DNA from: Mycoplasmatota bacterium
GTDB lineage: Bacteria > Bacillota_I > Bacilli_A > Izemoplasmatales > Izemoplasmataceae
Direction: 5' to 3'
Assembly (NCBI GenBank): GCA_030600605.1
Contig: JAUVLT010000005.1
Span: 1 to 48,595 of the forward strand
Length of the DNA stretch: 48,595 nucleotides
In this document: positions 8,635 through 16,470 of the stretch, in pieces
Layout: each line of letters starts with the position of its first letter
Numbering within the stretch: position 1 is the first letter of the stretch
The notes under the pieces: generated by a model
What the model saw: only the letters and a program-made list of their open reading frames with translations
What the model was told of the DNA's origin: nothing
Databases searched by the model: none
Position numbers and translations under genes: made by a program

Positions 8635-9123
8635 ATGTTAACCTACGCTGTATATAGTGATTTGGACGAAATTGAAAAATTAGCTAATTTAGTGATTAGA
8701 GATATGGAATATTTTAGTATTCCACAGTGGAAAAAAGGCTATCCAGCTTATTCTGATTTTCAAAATGATATTGATAGTAATGCTCTTATTATATATAAGG
8801 AAAAAAACATAATACTTGGAACAATAACAATTTTACCTGAAGATGATCCACCTTATAAAACAATTAACTCATGGCTAAAAGAAAAAAGTATTGTAATTCA
8901 TCGTATGCTTGTTAGTCCTAAATCGAGAAATAAAGGGATTGCTAAAAGCTTATTAGATGAAGCAATAAAAATTGGCAAAAAGGGAAATTATGAATCAATT
9001 AAAATTGATACTCATTTAGAAAACTATAAAATGCGCAGTTTCTTAAAGAAAAACGGATTTATTGAACTAGATTATTTAGAAACAATCGATCGTTTAGCTT
9101 ATGAACTTGTCTTGGAGGAATAA
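8635..9123 (+). CDS. GNAT family N-acetyltransferase
   Basis: 162-residue acyl-CoA-dependent acetyltransferase of unknown substrate. The GNAT core is visible: strand VIHRMLVSPKSRNKGIAKSLL (motif A, with RNKGIA as the CoA pyrophosphate-binding Q/RxxGxG/A loop) and YKMRSFLKKNGFIELDY (motif B). GAGGTGA precedes the ATG by 4 bases. The gene opens a run GNAT-DsrE-kinase-obg with gaps of 2, -4 and 31 bases, so all four are probably cotranscribed. The context gives no substrate hint; small-molecule, antibiotic or protein acetylation are all possible. Confidence 0.88.
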   Translation: MLTYAVYSDLDEIEKLANLVIRDMEYFSIPQWKKGYPAYSDFQNDIDSNALIIYKEKNIILGTITILPEDDPPYKTINSWLKEKSIVIHRMLVSPKSRNKGIAKSLLDEAIKIGKKGNYESIKIDTHLENYKMRSFLKKNGFIELDYLETIDRLAYELVLEE

Positions 9124-9125
9124 AG

Positions 9126-9464
9126 ATGAAGAAATTATTAGTTGTATGGAAATCAGAAAATGAAATAGATATTCATAATTTTGTTATTCCTTATGTTTAT
9201 AACTCTAAAAAACATGAGTGGTTTAGTGAGGTTGAATTACTCATTTGGGGAGCATCAAAAGAAAAGGTTATGGAAGATACAATAATTCAACAACGTCTTA
9301 AAAACCTAATTAAAAACGAAGTGAATCTCTATGCATGCAAAACATGTGCTGATAATGTTGGTGCGACAGATTTACTTGAAAGTCTAGGTGTGAAGGTGAT
9401 GTATTCTGGAGTGTTTCTTAGCGATAAGATGAAAGACCCGGATACTGAAGTACTAACAATATGA
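9126..9464 (+). CDS. DsrE-like family protein
   Basis: 112-residue alpha/beta protein resembling the DsrE/DsrF-like fold, whose characterised members relay sulfur on cysteines, although many cytosolic relatives are uncharacterised. The N-terminus KKLLVVWKSENEIDIHNFVIPYV, the strand VELLIWGASKE and the cysteine pair in YACKTCADNVG are the visible features; the CxxC lies where DsrE-like proteins keep a reactive Cys. A ribosome site GGAGG comes from the end of the GNAT gene. The stop overlaps the next gene's ATG by 4 bases (ATGA), indicating coupling. The sulfur-transfer role is a family inference only. Confidence 0.7.
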   Translation: MKKLLVVWKSENEIDIHNFVIPYVYNSKKHEWFSEVELLIWGASKEKVMEDTIIQQRLKNLIKNEVNLYACKTCADNVGATDLLESLGVKVMYSGVFLSDKMKDPDTEVLTI

Positions 9465-9973
9465 TGAATAGAATAATTGTTTTAGGACCAAGTGGAACTG
9501 GTAAAACAACAATTTGTCGAATACTTGGGGAGAAACTAGGGTTAAAAGCACTACACTTAGACTCAATCTATTGGAAAAAGAATTGGAATAATATCGGTAA
9601 AGTAGAATTTGATAATTATATGAAAGATTTCTTTCGTAAAAATAGAAAATGGGTAATAGATGGTAATTATACTAATAACCGTCATTTCCAATATCGTTTA
9701 GATTTAGCGGATACAGTTGTCTTATTAGATTTTGGTCTTCAAGTATCATTAAAAGGAATTCATGAACGAGCTGAAAAATATAAACATCGTAGTCGCGCTG
9801 ATATGGCTGAAGGATGTGTTGAGGGAATTGATCAAGAATTCTTGCAGTATACAGCGTTTTATAAAAACAAAGGAAGATATGTTAAAGCGATAATTGAAAA
9901 GTATGAAAATAAAAAACAAATTTTAATATTTAAATCAAGAGATGAAATCCATCAGTGGATTAATGCTTTATAG
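9461..9973 (+). CDS. P-loop nucleoside/adenylate kinase-like protein (FlaR/topology-modulation type)
   Basis: 170-residue P-loop kinase-like protein. Walker A is GPSGTGKTT at residues about 9-17, then LHLDSIYWKKNW, WVIDGNY and an arginine-rich lid-like region. This layout matches the family usually annotated as 'DNA topology modulation protein FlaR-related' or adenylate kinase-like. The genuine substrate is unknown, and the topology label is historical. Start codon ATG 9461 overlaps the preceding stop; an ATG three bases on (9464) is equally possible. It lies 31 bases before obg. Confidence 0.82.
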   Translation: MMNRIIVLGPSGTGKTTICRILGEKLGLKALHLDSIYWKKNWNNIGKVEFDNYMKDFFRKNRKWVIDGNYTNNRHFQYRLDLADTVVLLDFGLQVSLKGIHERAEKYKHRSRADMAEGCVEGIDQEFLQYTAFYKNKGRYVKAIIEKYENKKQILIFKSRDEIHQWINAL

Positions 9974-10004
9974 ATTATTATAAAGCATTTTAGGAGGTAC
10001 AAAT

Positions 10005-11288
10005 ATGTTTGTAGATTTGGTAAAAATAAAAGTGAAATCAGGACAAGGCGGAAATGGTATTGTTGCTTTCCGTCGCGAAAAGTATGTTCCGATGGGAGGA
10101 CCAGCTGGTGGCGACGGTGGAAAAGGTGGAAGCATTGTTTTTGAGGGTCATGAAGGTCTTTCGACTTTAGTTGATTTAAGATATAACAAAATAATTGAAG
10201 CTGATTCAGGTGAAAATGGGAAACCTAAAAAGATGGATGGAGCTAACGGAAAAGATAAAATTGTAAAAGTACCTATAGGAACAACCATTTATGATGAAGT
10301 AACAAATAAAGTTTATGGAGATATCACTACCCATAAACAACAAGTTGTTGTTTGTATGGGTGGGCGTGGTGGACGCGGTAATGTTAAGTTTGCAACTTCA
10401 CGTAATACAGCTCCAGAAATATCTGAAAAAGGGGAACCAGGTATCACTAAGAGCGTTCGTATTGAACTTAAAGTACTAGCTGATGTTGGTCTTGTGGGAC
10501 TACCTAGTGTTGGTAAATCGACTATTATTAGTATAGTTTCGAACTCGAAACCTAAAATAGCGAGTTACCATTTTACAACATTAGTTCCTAATTTAGGGGT
10601 TGTCAAAGTTGAAGAAGGTCGTAGTTTTGTAATGGCTGACTTACCAGGTTTAATTGAAGGAGCTAGTTTAGGCCAAGGGCTTGGTCTTCAGTTTTTAAGA
10701 CACATTGAAAGAACAAAAGTAATCTTACATGTTCTTGATATGTCAGGAAGTGAGGGGAGAGATCCTTTCGAAGACTACACTGTGATAAATAAAGAACTTA
10801 AAACATATCGATACAATTTACTAGCTAGACCACAAATAATTGTAGCTAATAAAATGGATTTACCAGGTGCAAAAGACAATCTTGAATTATTTAAAACTCA
10901 ACTTAAAGAGGATTATGAAATCATTCCAATAAGTGCCGCAACGAAATATAACATTCAAGAATTGATATACAAAACAGCCAACTTATTAGATAAAACTGAT
11001 AGCTTTGAAATGTATGATGAAGCAGATTATGAAGAGGTTGTTGAATATACATATACGAAAGAAGAAATTCTATTTGAAATTAAACTGGGTGACGATGGTG
11101 TATATGATGTCACTGGATCACGACTTAAGAAAATCTTCTTAATGACAGATTTTACTAAAGATCAATCAGTTAAAAGATTTGCACGTATTTTAAGAAGTCT
11201 TGGAATAGATAAAGAATTAAGAGATAAAGGTGTTAAGAATGGTGACACTGTTCGAATATTTGAATTTGAATTTGAATTTATTGACTAG
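10005..11288 (+). CDS. obgE: GTPase Obg/CgtA
   Basis: Essential GTPase associated with the 50S subunit and the stress response. Three domains are visible in 427 residues: the glycine-rich Obg fold (FVDLVKIKVKSGQGGNGIVAFRREKYVP, residues 1-158), the G domain (G1 GLPSVGKST near residue 165, G3 DLPGLIEGA, G4 NKMD, G5 SAA), and the C-terminal OCT domain of Firmicutes Obg. The last residues repeat FE (FEFEFEFID) from a GAATTT triplication. AGGAGGT precedes the ATG. In many Firmicutes obg follows rplU-ysxB-rpmA directly, as it nearly does here with three genes inserted. Confidence 0.97.
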   Translation: MFVDLVKIKVKSGQGGNGIVAFRREKYVPMGGPAGGDGGKGGSIVFEGHEGLSTLVDLRYNKIIEADSGENGKPKKMDGANGKDKIVKVPIGTTIYDEVTNKVYGDITTHKQQVVVCMGGRGGRGNVKFATSRNTAPEISEKGEPGITKSVRIELKVLADVGLVGLPSVGKSTIISIVSNSKPKIASYHFTTLVPNLGVVKVEEGRSFVMADLPGLIEGASLGQGLGLQFLRHIERTKVILHVLDMSGSEGRDPFEDYTVINKELKTYRYNLLARPQIIVANKMDLPGAKDNLELFKTQLKEDYEIIPISAATKYNIQELIYKTANLLDKTDSFEMYDEADYEEVVEYTYTKEEILFEIKLGDDGVYDVTGSRLKKIFLMTDFTKDQSVKRFARILRSLGIDKELRDKGVKNGDTVRIFEFEFEFID

Positions 11289-11318
11289 TAAAAACGACAG
11301 ACTATCTGTCGTTTTTCT
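11289..11318 (+). terminator. Terminator after obg
   Basis: Stem AAAACGACAGA/TCTGTCGTTTT with loop CTA, then a T-run. Confidence 0.9.
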
Positions 11319-11367
11319 AATTGTTGTGATATAATCAAGTAAACAAATCTGTTTAGAGGGAGATAAT

Positions 11368-11706
11368 ATGAAAAAACGATTAAGCTTATTTAATGTTTCA
11401 TTGTTCAGTGTTTTTGTTATCTTCTTAATAAGACAGATTTTTAATTTGTCTAGAATTAGTAGAATCGTATCAAGTAATTCTGGAGCATCTGGTATTGCTT
11501 TCTTAGTAATAACAATTGCCTTAGGATTTACGGCAATATATCTGCTTTATTACCTACCTATCTTATTTATATTAAAGATAGTCATCTTAATTAATTATAA
11601 TTTCAAAGAAATCCCTAACCTAAAAATTACAACTATAACATATATGTACAAAGAACAATTTTTTAATAGAGTTAATTATCATAAGTTAAGAGTGTATAGA
11701 TGTTAA
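11368..11706 (+). CDS. Small unknown membrane protein (two to three helices)
   Basis: No family recognised. It has 112 residues with a basic N-terminus, a hydrophobic segment at about residues 9-24, a short Ser/Gly-rich loop (SRIVSSNSGASG) and a second long hydrophobic region at about 43-76, then a basic tail ending in YHKLRVYRC. GAGGGAGA lies just before the ATG, so translation is believable. The tail after residue 80 is not hydrophobic and could have been altered by a frameshift, because similar small proteins usually end soon after the helices. It precedes another membrane protein by 44 bases, with a hairpin between. Confidence 0.55.
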   Translation: MKKRLSLFNVSLFSVFVIFLIRQIFNLSRISRIVSSNSGASGIAFLVITIALGFTAIYLLYYLPILFILKIVILINYNFKEIPNLKITTITYMYKEQFFNRVNYHKLRVYRC

Positions 11707-11739
11707 TTTCATAGTTTTTATTACAAAAAAACTATGAAA
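11707..11739 (+). repeat. Inverted repeat overlapping the start region of the next gene
   Basis: TTTCATAGTTTTT and AAAAAACTATGAAA form a 13-bp A/T-rich stem around a five-base loop. The 3' arm runs directly into the ribosome site GGAAG of the 485-residue gene. It lacks a strong T-run on either strand, so it may regulate translation or stabilise mRNA rather than terminate. Confidence 0.55.
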
Positions 11740-11750
11740 GGAAGAAATAG

Positions 11751-13208
11751 ATGAAAAAAATATATTATATATCAATAGCAATTTTGTTTGTTATCTTTTT
11801 AATTGCAATTTTTTTACCATTTTATAAGCCTTTATACTTTTTCACAAAACACATTAGCTTATTCTTATTAGTATCATTAATCTTTTTTGGAATACTAAAA
11901 CGGTTTTATAATCAATTAGAAACTAAGTTGGACTCAAAAAAGTATATCTTAAAATCTTTAACAGTAATAACTTTTGGGCTTCTAATCTTTGTCTTTAGCG
12001 AAGTTCAAATGGCTTATATTAATACATTTGAGACTCCTGCTATTAGTGGATGCACATATTATGATTCCCATGGGAATCTGATTTATGATACAATTTTACC
12101 AATGAATTGTGGTGAAATAGAAGTTATTATTAACACACCTTATAGACTGGAAATAACAGTTATAGAAAGAATGTCAAATGAATATAGAGTAGGAGAAAGT
12201 GATTTAACAGAAATGTATCCCATTTGGGGAGATTCTTTTTCAGGAGTTAAGAAAACTGATATAACAGTAACTTATGATTCTAAAGGTAGAATAATCACAG
12301 CTTCATTGTTGTCTTCAACTAACTATGAAATTATTGATAATGAATCAGTATATTCTTATAACCCATACATTTATTACAATAGTTTTAAGAGGATAGTAAT
12401 TAATGAATACTATGAAGATTCATTTAAATCAACTCAGAAGGTCTACGTTCTTGAAGATATCGTCGGAAATTGGTCGCAGTTAGATGAAGTTACACATTAT
12501 GATTTTAGCGAAGATGAAGGCGTTATTGAGATACTTAGATCAGATATATCTGGTTCAGTTGGCAATACTGACTTCTTCACAGTAACAAAAGAAACTATTA
12601 CTCAAGGAGTTAGTAATACTGAAGAAATAGCTGTTGGACATATAGAAGATAGCACAGGAGAATATTCAAAAGAAATATCTTATAAGGTTCTTGTTGATCA
12701 AATTCAATATCCAGCAGGTTCTGTGCATAAACATTACCTAGGTGAGAATTCATTCAAAGAAACGCTTGAAATAGAGGAATTTGATATTTACTACGCTGTT
12801 GAATTTGAGGATTATGGAAAAATAAATAACTTACATAAAGCAAAAACACTAGAACTAGTTGATCAAGATATTCTTTATACTGCTAAAAATAGTTATTCTC
12901 TAACAGAAAATCGTATTTACACAGATATTGAAGGAAACGCACTAGGTATTATTGAATTTACTGAATTTGGATATAGAGTAGCATACTACAATGTTGAAGA
13001 ACATGGTGGAATACTTTTTGAGATTGACATGGATGTGCGATGGAAAATCTTTGAACTAACAACAGGTAATTATTTAGGTGGTAAATATAACCTTTATAGA
13101 ATTTTCGATTATAAAGAAGATCTAATAGGGGTCTATATTACGTGGTATTTTGTGCAAGATGATAACCCATTAATTTCAGTATTCTATGATGATGAAAACG
13201 ATGAATAA
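11751..13208 (+). CDS. Unknown membrane-anchored protein with large extracellular domain
   Basis: No family recognised. It has 485 residues. Three hydrophobic segments occupy about residues 5-24, 33-50 and 70-88. The remaining 390 or so residues are hydrophilic, acidic and rich in alternating beta-type sequence with many Tyr and Thr (VTYDSKGRIITASLLSSTNY, EEIAVGHIEDSTGEYSKE), which suggests a beta-rich domain outside the cell. Four Cys are not obvious; only CTYY and MNCGE are seen. AAGGAAG precedes the ATG. Its last codons overlap the start of a broken lipoprotein gene, which points to a former envelope operon. No enzyme motif can be identified. Confidence 0.7.
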   Translation: MKKIYYISIAILFVIFLIAIFLPFYKPLYFFTKHISLFLLVSLIFFGILKRFYNQLETKLDSKKYILKSLTVITFGLLIFVFSEVQMAYINTFETPAISGCTYYDSHGNLIYDTILPMNCGEIEVIINTPYRLEITVIERMSNEYRVGESDLTEMYPIWGDSFSGVKKTDITVTYDSKGRIITASLLSSTNYEIIDNESVYSYNPYIYYNSFKRIVINEYYEDSFKSTQKVYVLEDIVGNWSQLDEVTHYDFSEDEGVIEILRSDISGSVGNTDFFTVTKETITQGVSNTEEIAVGHIEDSTGEYSKEISYKVLVDQIQYPAGSVHKHYLGENSFKETLEIEEFDIYYAVEFEDYGKINNLHKAKTLELVDQDILYTAKNSYSLTENRIYTDIEGNALGIIEFTEFGYRVAYYNVEEHGGILFEIDMDVRWKIFELTTGNYLGGKYNLYRIFDYKEDLIGVYITWYFVQDDNPLISVFYDDENDE

Positions 13209-13344
13209 ACTACTAATAATACTTATCACTATAATGGCATTTACGTTATCTTCATGTACATAAGAACCAATTGAAGTTATTGAATCGTATACAGGAAGTG
13301 ACGAAATTCTTGAATTTATAATTAATTACTTTTTGATAGATTAA
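13201..13344 (+). pseudogene. Small lipoprotein gene interrupted by a stop codon
   Basis: ATG 13201 overlaps the end of the upstream gene and encodes a clean lipoprotein signal peptide, MNKLLIILITIMAFTLSSCT, with lipobox LSSC. The next codon is TAA (13261-13263), after which the same frame continues for 26 codons (EPIEVIESYTGSDEILEFI...) to a second TAA at 13342. The downstream peptide looks like normal protein. As written, only a 20-residue signal peptide would be made. A point mutation or a sequencing error at one base (for example from CAA or GAA) would explain it. Confidence 0.65.
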
Positions 13345-13376
13345 GATTTTCTTGTTTGTATTTACTGATTAACCTT

Positions 13377-13406
13377 AAAGCAGGCTACGGTTAGCCTGCT
13401 TTTTTA
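13377..13406 (+). terminator. Terminator of the envelope-gene group
   Basis: Stem AAGCAGGCTA/TAGCCTGCTT with a short CGGT-type loop, followed by TTTTTT. Confidence 0.9.
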
Positions 13407-13484
13407 CATGGTTCGCAACACGAACTTATTTATCAATAACATATAAATAGTTTTATGATATAATAAAACATGGAGTGTGATAAT

Positions 13485-14042
13485 ATGTATAGTTACTTAA
13501 ACGGGACAATTACGGAAATAAAACCAAACAAGATTACAGTTGATGTGAACAATGTTGGATATGAAGTAATAACCCCAAATCCATATGATTTTAAAATAGA
13601 TGAACAAATAAAAGTATTCATTCATCATTATGTTAGAGAGGATGCTATCCACTTATATGGATTTAAGTCTTTTGATGAAAAAGGGTTATTCATTAAACTC
13701 TTAAGTGTTAAAGGAATTGGGCCTAAAAGTGCAATAGCCATTTTAGCAAGTGGGAATGTTGACGATGTTGTTGGAGCAATTGAAATAGGTGACGCAAAGT
13801 TTTTAAGTAAGTTCCCAGGAATTGGACCTAAATCAAGTCAACAAATTATATTAGATTTAAAAGGAAAAATTGATCTTACTGAAGAAGCTCGCGCTTTATC
13901 TACTAATGTTTCTGAAGTTGAAGAAGCATTAAATTCTTTAGGATATAAAACAAAAGAAATAAAAAGAGCAGTTAAGGGCTTAGATGGATCTAAGCCAACT
14001 AATATTTTATTAAAAGAAGCTTTAGCACAAATGTTGAAATAA
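13485..14042 (+). CDS. ruvA: Holliday junction branch migration protein RuvA
   Basis: 185-residue DNA-binding subunit that tetramerises on four-way junctions and loads the RuvB helicase. The N-terminal OB domain (MYSYLNGTITEIKPNKITV), two helix-hairpin-helix motifs (VKGIGPKSAIAIL and FPGIGPKSSQQIILDLK) and the C-terminal RuvB-contacting domain (VEEALNSLGYKTKEIKRAV) are complete. The track's ATG 13470 is within the region needed for ribosome binding; GGAG at 13472 places the start at 13485. A TATAAT at 13459-13464 gives a very short leader. Unusually, the next gene is not ruvB. Confidence 0.96.
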   Translation: MYSYLNGTITEIKPNKITVDVNNVGYEVITPNPYDFKIDEQIKVFIHHYVREDAIHLYGFKSFDEKGLFIKLLSVKGIGPKSAIAILASGNVDDVVGAIEIGDAKFLSKFPGIGPKSSQQIILDLKGKIDLTEEARALSTNVSEVEEALNSLGYKTKEIKRAVKGLDGSKPTNILLKEALAQMLK

Positions 14043-14057
14043 AAGAGGAGAATTATA

Positions 14058-14432
14058 ATGTTCAAAAAAATAATATTATTAGTTAGAATAATACTTCCAT
14101 TTATTGTAAATACATTTTTGTACTTTGTGATTATGGAATCAAATAGAGATTCAGAATATGCTTTAATTGATACATTGTTTTATTTAGGGATAATTAATAT
14201 TATTATTGGGCTTGCAGCTTTATTTGTTATTCGACGAACTACTGGAATAGTTACTAGTGGTAATCAATCTGTTTTTAATTTAGCTGCTGCAGATCAAAAA
14301 ATAAAGGATTATCATCGGGGAGAAAGAAAAAGTTTACCTACATATTCATTGATAGATAAATATTTAAAGCTTATATATATCATTTTGGGTGTTCTATTCT
14401 GTATTGCTGCAATGATTGTATATCTAAAATAA
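14058..14432 (+). CDS. Small membrane protein of unknown function after ruvA
   Basis: 124 residues with three hydrophobic segments (about 5-25, 38-60 and 103-122) and a polar loop (RRTTGIVTSGNQSVFNLAAADQKIKDYHRGERK) between the second and third. The topology is like small DUF3899-type proteins, but similarity cannot be confirmed by eye. AGAGGAG lies 8 bases before the ATG and the gap to ruvA is 15 bases, so it is cotranscribed and occupies the place where ruvB would be expected. There is no obvious link to recombination. Confidence 0.65.
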   Translation: MFKKIILLVRIILPFIVNTFLYFVIMESNRDSEYALIDTLFYLGIINIIIGLAALFVIRRTTGIVTSGNQSVFNLAAADQKIKDYHRGERKSLPTYSLIDKYLKLIYIILGVLFCIAAMIVYLK

Positions 14433-14461
14433 AAGAAACGATTCGATCGTTTCTTTTTTTC
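14431..14461. terminator. Bidirectional terminator between convergent genes
   Basis: Stem AAAGAAACGAT/ATCGTTTCTTT with loop TCG. A T-run follows on the + strand and TTTTATTTTAG on the - strand, so it can serve both the + gene and the asparaginase gene. This is the point where the two gene arms first meet. Confidence 0.85.
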
Positions 14462-14483
14462 ACTTTTGGAATAGTTGATAATA

Positions 14484-15461
14484 TTATAACTTAAATAAGT
14501 CTATTATTTGTTCATGAGAATAATTATTACTTATAGCTAGCATAAGAAGTATTCTAGCCTTTTGTCCGTTATAATTTCCACCAAGAATACATCCTATATT
14601 AGTAAGATCTCTTCCCCCACCTTTATAAGCGTAAGTATCAAGTACTCTACCTGAGTAGCATCTTGATACAATAACGATATGAATTCCTTTAGAAATGGCT
14701 TTATTAATAGAATCTAACATCATTGGAGGAACGTTTCCTCTACCGAGAGCTTCAAGCACAATACCTTTTGCTCCTTTAGACATTAAATAATCAATAAAAT
14801 GACCATCCATTCCAGCGTATACTTTAAATAAGTAAGTATCATCATTAATTATATTATTAAAATCGTAATTATCCTTATGAGTAATGTCACGATAATAAAT
14901 AACTTCACCCTGATCAATTATACCAAGTGGACCAAATTCAATGCTTTTAAATGTATCTAAGCTCATTGTATGAGTTTTTGTTACTTCTAGAGCACTATTT
15001 ATAGTATCGTTCATTACAACGAGTACACCTTTATCTAATGAGTTAGGAGACATACAAACTTTTATACTAGAAACTAAGTTAGTGAGTCCATCATATCCTA
15101 GTTCACTGGCATTTTTCATAGATCCAGTTAAAACAACTGGCTTATTTGATTTAATTACTGCGTTTAAATAAAAAGCAGTTTCTTCAAGTACATCAGTCCC
15201 GTGAATCACAACAGCCCCAGCAATATGATCTTCGAGTAGAAAATTATTAATTAAATTTCCAATCTCCATCATATCTTTTGGAGTAATTGACGGGGATGGT
15301 TTTCTAGAAAACTCATGAACAAGCAAATTATCAAATTCATCAATTCCACTAAGCGCAGAAATTATTTCATTTGGAGATAAACTTGGAATTGCTCCATGCA
15401 AATTTGCGTCATCTTTCATTGCGATTGTACCACCAGTAAAAATAAGTGCAACTTTACTCAT
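14484..15461 (-). CDS. ansA: L-asparaginase
   Basis: 325-residue amidohydrolase converting asparagine to aspartate and ammonia. The N-terminal threonine motif is FTGGTIAM and the second catalytic motif is VIHGTDVLEETA, with the Thr-Asp pair plus the downstream Lys expected for this family (LTGSMKNASELGYDG). There is no signal peptide, so it is cytoplasmic (type I-like). GAGGTGA stands 5 bases before the ATG. It ends at a shared terminator and is transcribed away from the terminus region. Aspartate made here could feed NadB, encoded 2-4 kb away, but no operon link exists. Confidence 0.95.
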   Translation of the reverse strand: MSKVALIFTGGTIAMKDDANLHGAIPSLSPNEIISALSGIDEFDNLLVHEFSRKPSPSITPKDMMEIGNLINNFLLEDHIAGAVVIHGTDVLEETAFYLNAVIKSNKPVVLTGSMKNASELGYDGLTNLVSSIKVCMSPNSLDKGVLVVMNDTINSALEVTKTHTMSLDTFKSIEFGPLGIIDQGEVIYYRDITHKDNYDFNNIINDDTYLFKVYAGMDGHFIDYLMSKGAKGIVLEALGRGNVPPMMLDSINKAISKGIHIVIVSRCYSGRVLDTYAYKGGGRDLTNIGCILGGNYNGQKARILLMLAISNNYSHEQIIDLFKL

Positions 15462-16120
15462 TAAATCACCTCGTAAATATCATAACATATGAGGATTATA
15501 TTATATATACAAATCACTAGAAAAAAATAATGATAAAAATTAAGAAAAAATGAATAGATTTTCTAAAATATTATGAAAATATGCGAAACTTCTAATTGGA
15601 AATGAAGTTTTGAATGCCTTAGCATTATGCATATCGATTTGAAATTGGCCATTGGCTATTTTTGAAAAAAATGAAAAACAAAAAAAGAGACAAAAAAGCA
15701 TGAAATGTCACATATTTTGAAAAACAGTGAAAAATTGTTAAAAATGATAATGCGAAAAAACAAGTATTTATTTGTGTAAAAAAAAGAGAGAAGAATAAAG
15801 GATAAATCGAGAGAGAAATAGAAGTTAAAATATAAGGGACTTTTTAGCTTAGATTTGGAGTGACATATAACCTAATAAAGTAAATCAAAATTCGATTGAA
15901 ATATGAGGCTTAAAAAGAAGGTAATCCTGTTAACATATTATTGATCCTAAATCAAAAAATATATTATCAAAAAATGGTGTTTTTTAAAATACAAAAAATG
16001 ATGATAATTTAATCTTAACAAAAACAGCGATATTAATGTTTTTGCAATTTTATTTATTGTTACTATTTAATTTGATTTTAGAGATAAGGGGAAGAGAGGC
16101 TGATAGAAGCGACGATTAAG

Positions 16121-16138
16121 TTTTCCACACTATCCACA
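16121..16138 (+). promoter_or_regulatory. Two adjacent DnaA-box-like nonamers
   Basis: TTTTCCACA and CTATCCACA lie head to tail with no gap. The first fits TTWTNCACA; the second differs from TTATCCACA at one base. A weaker reverse copy (AGTGGATAA) is near 16368. They may be chance matches in AT-rich DNA. Confidence 0.4.
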
Positions 16139-16144
16139 CAGTTA

Positions 16145-16160
16145 ACTAAAGTACTTTAGT
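16145..16160. repeat. Perfect 16-bp palindrome beside dif
   Basis: ACTAAAGTACTTTAGT equals its own reverse complement and ends 16 bases before dif. It could be the site of a dimeric DNA-binding protein; no known terminator-protein site is matched in full. Confidence 0.55.
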
Positions 16161-16176
16161 GTTGCTAATACATATA

Positions 16177-16204
16177 AGTTAACATAATATATATTATAGG
16201 AAGT
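16177..16204 (-). other. dif: dif site (XerC/XerD chromosome dimer resolution site)
   Basis: Read on the - strand: an 11-base XerC arm ACTTCCTATAA, a 6-base centre TATATA and an 11-base XerD arm TTATGTTAACT. This matches the Bacillus subtilis dif as I know it at 26 of 28 positions, and the XerD arm differs from the E. coli arm at one base. XerC and XerD (CodV/RipX) recombine two copies here to resolve dimeric chromosomes during FtsK/SpoIIIE translocation. The gene-strand switch and the skew change at the same place support it strongly. Confidence 0.93.
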
Positions 16205-16470
16205 CATTTGAATTCAAGCAAAACACCTTCTTTTGATTAACAATATAATTAAAAGCCTCTCTTTATAGTAATTTTATACTAACTTCTCTCATATTTGTAT
16301 TGGTTAACATATTCATTTAGTTTCAATGACTATGTTATTTCTTTGATACTTCTGTTTTTAAAATAAGTGGATAATTGAACTACAAATTTCAAATGTGTTG
16401 TGTCTTTATTTAAAGTGAGTGTCAATATTACCCCAATATAGTATTGTCGATTAGAGGGCAAATTAGGCAT

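Noticed and set aside
11262-11283. GAATTT tandem triplication at the end of obg
   Set aside because: It encodes an in-frame FE repeat at a variable acidic C-terminus. Slippage is an adequate explanation.
16121-16138. A replication origin (oriC) at the DnaA-box-like sequences
   Set aside because: Gene arms point toward this spot, not away from it, no dnaA/dnaN is near, only two imperfect boxes exist, and a dif site is 40 bases away. Terminus fits better.
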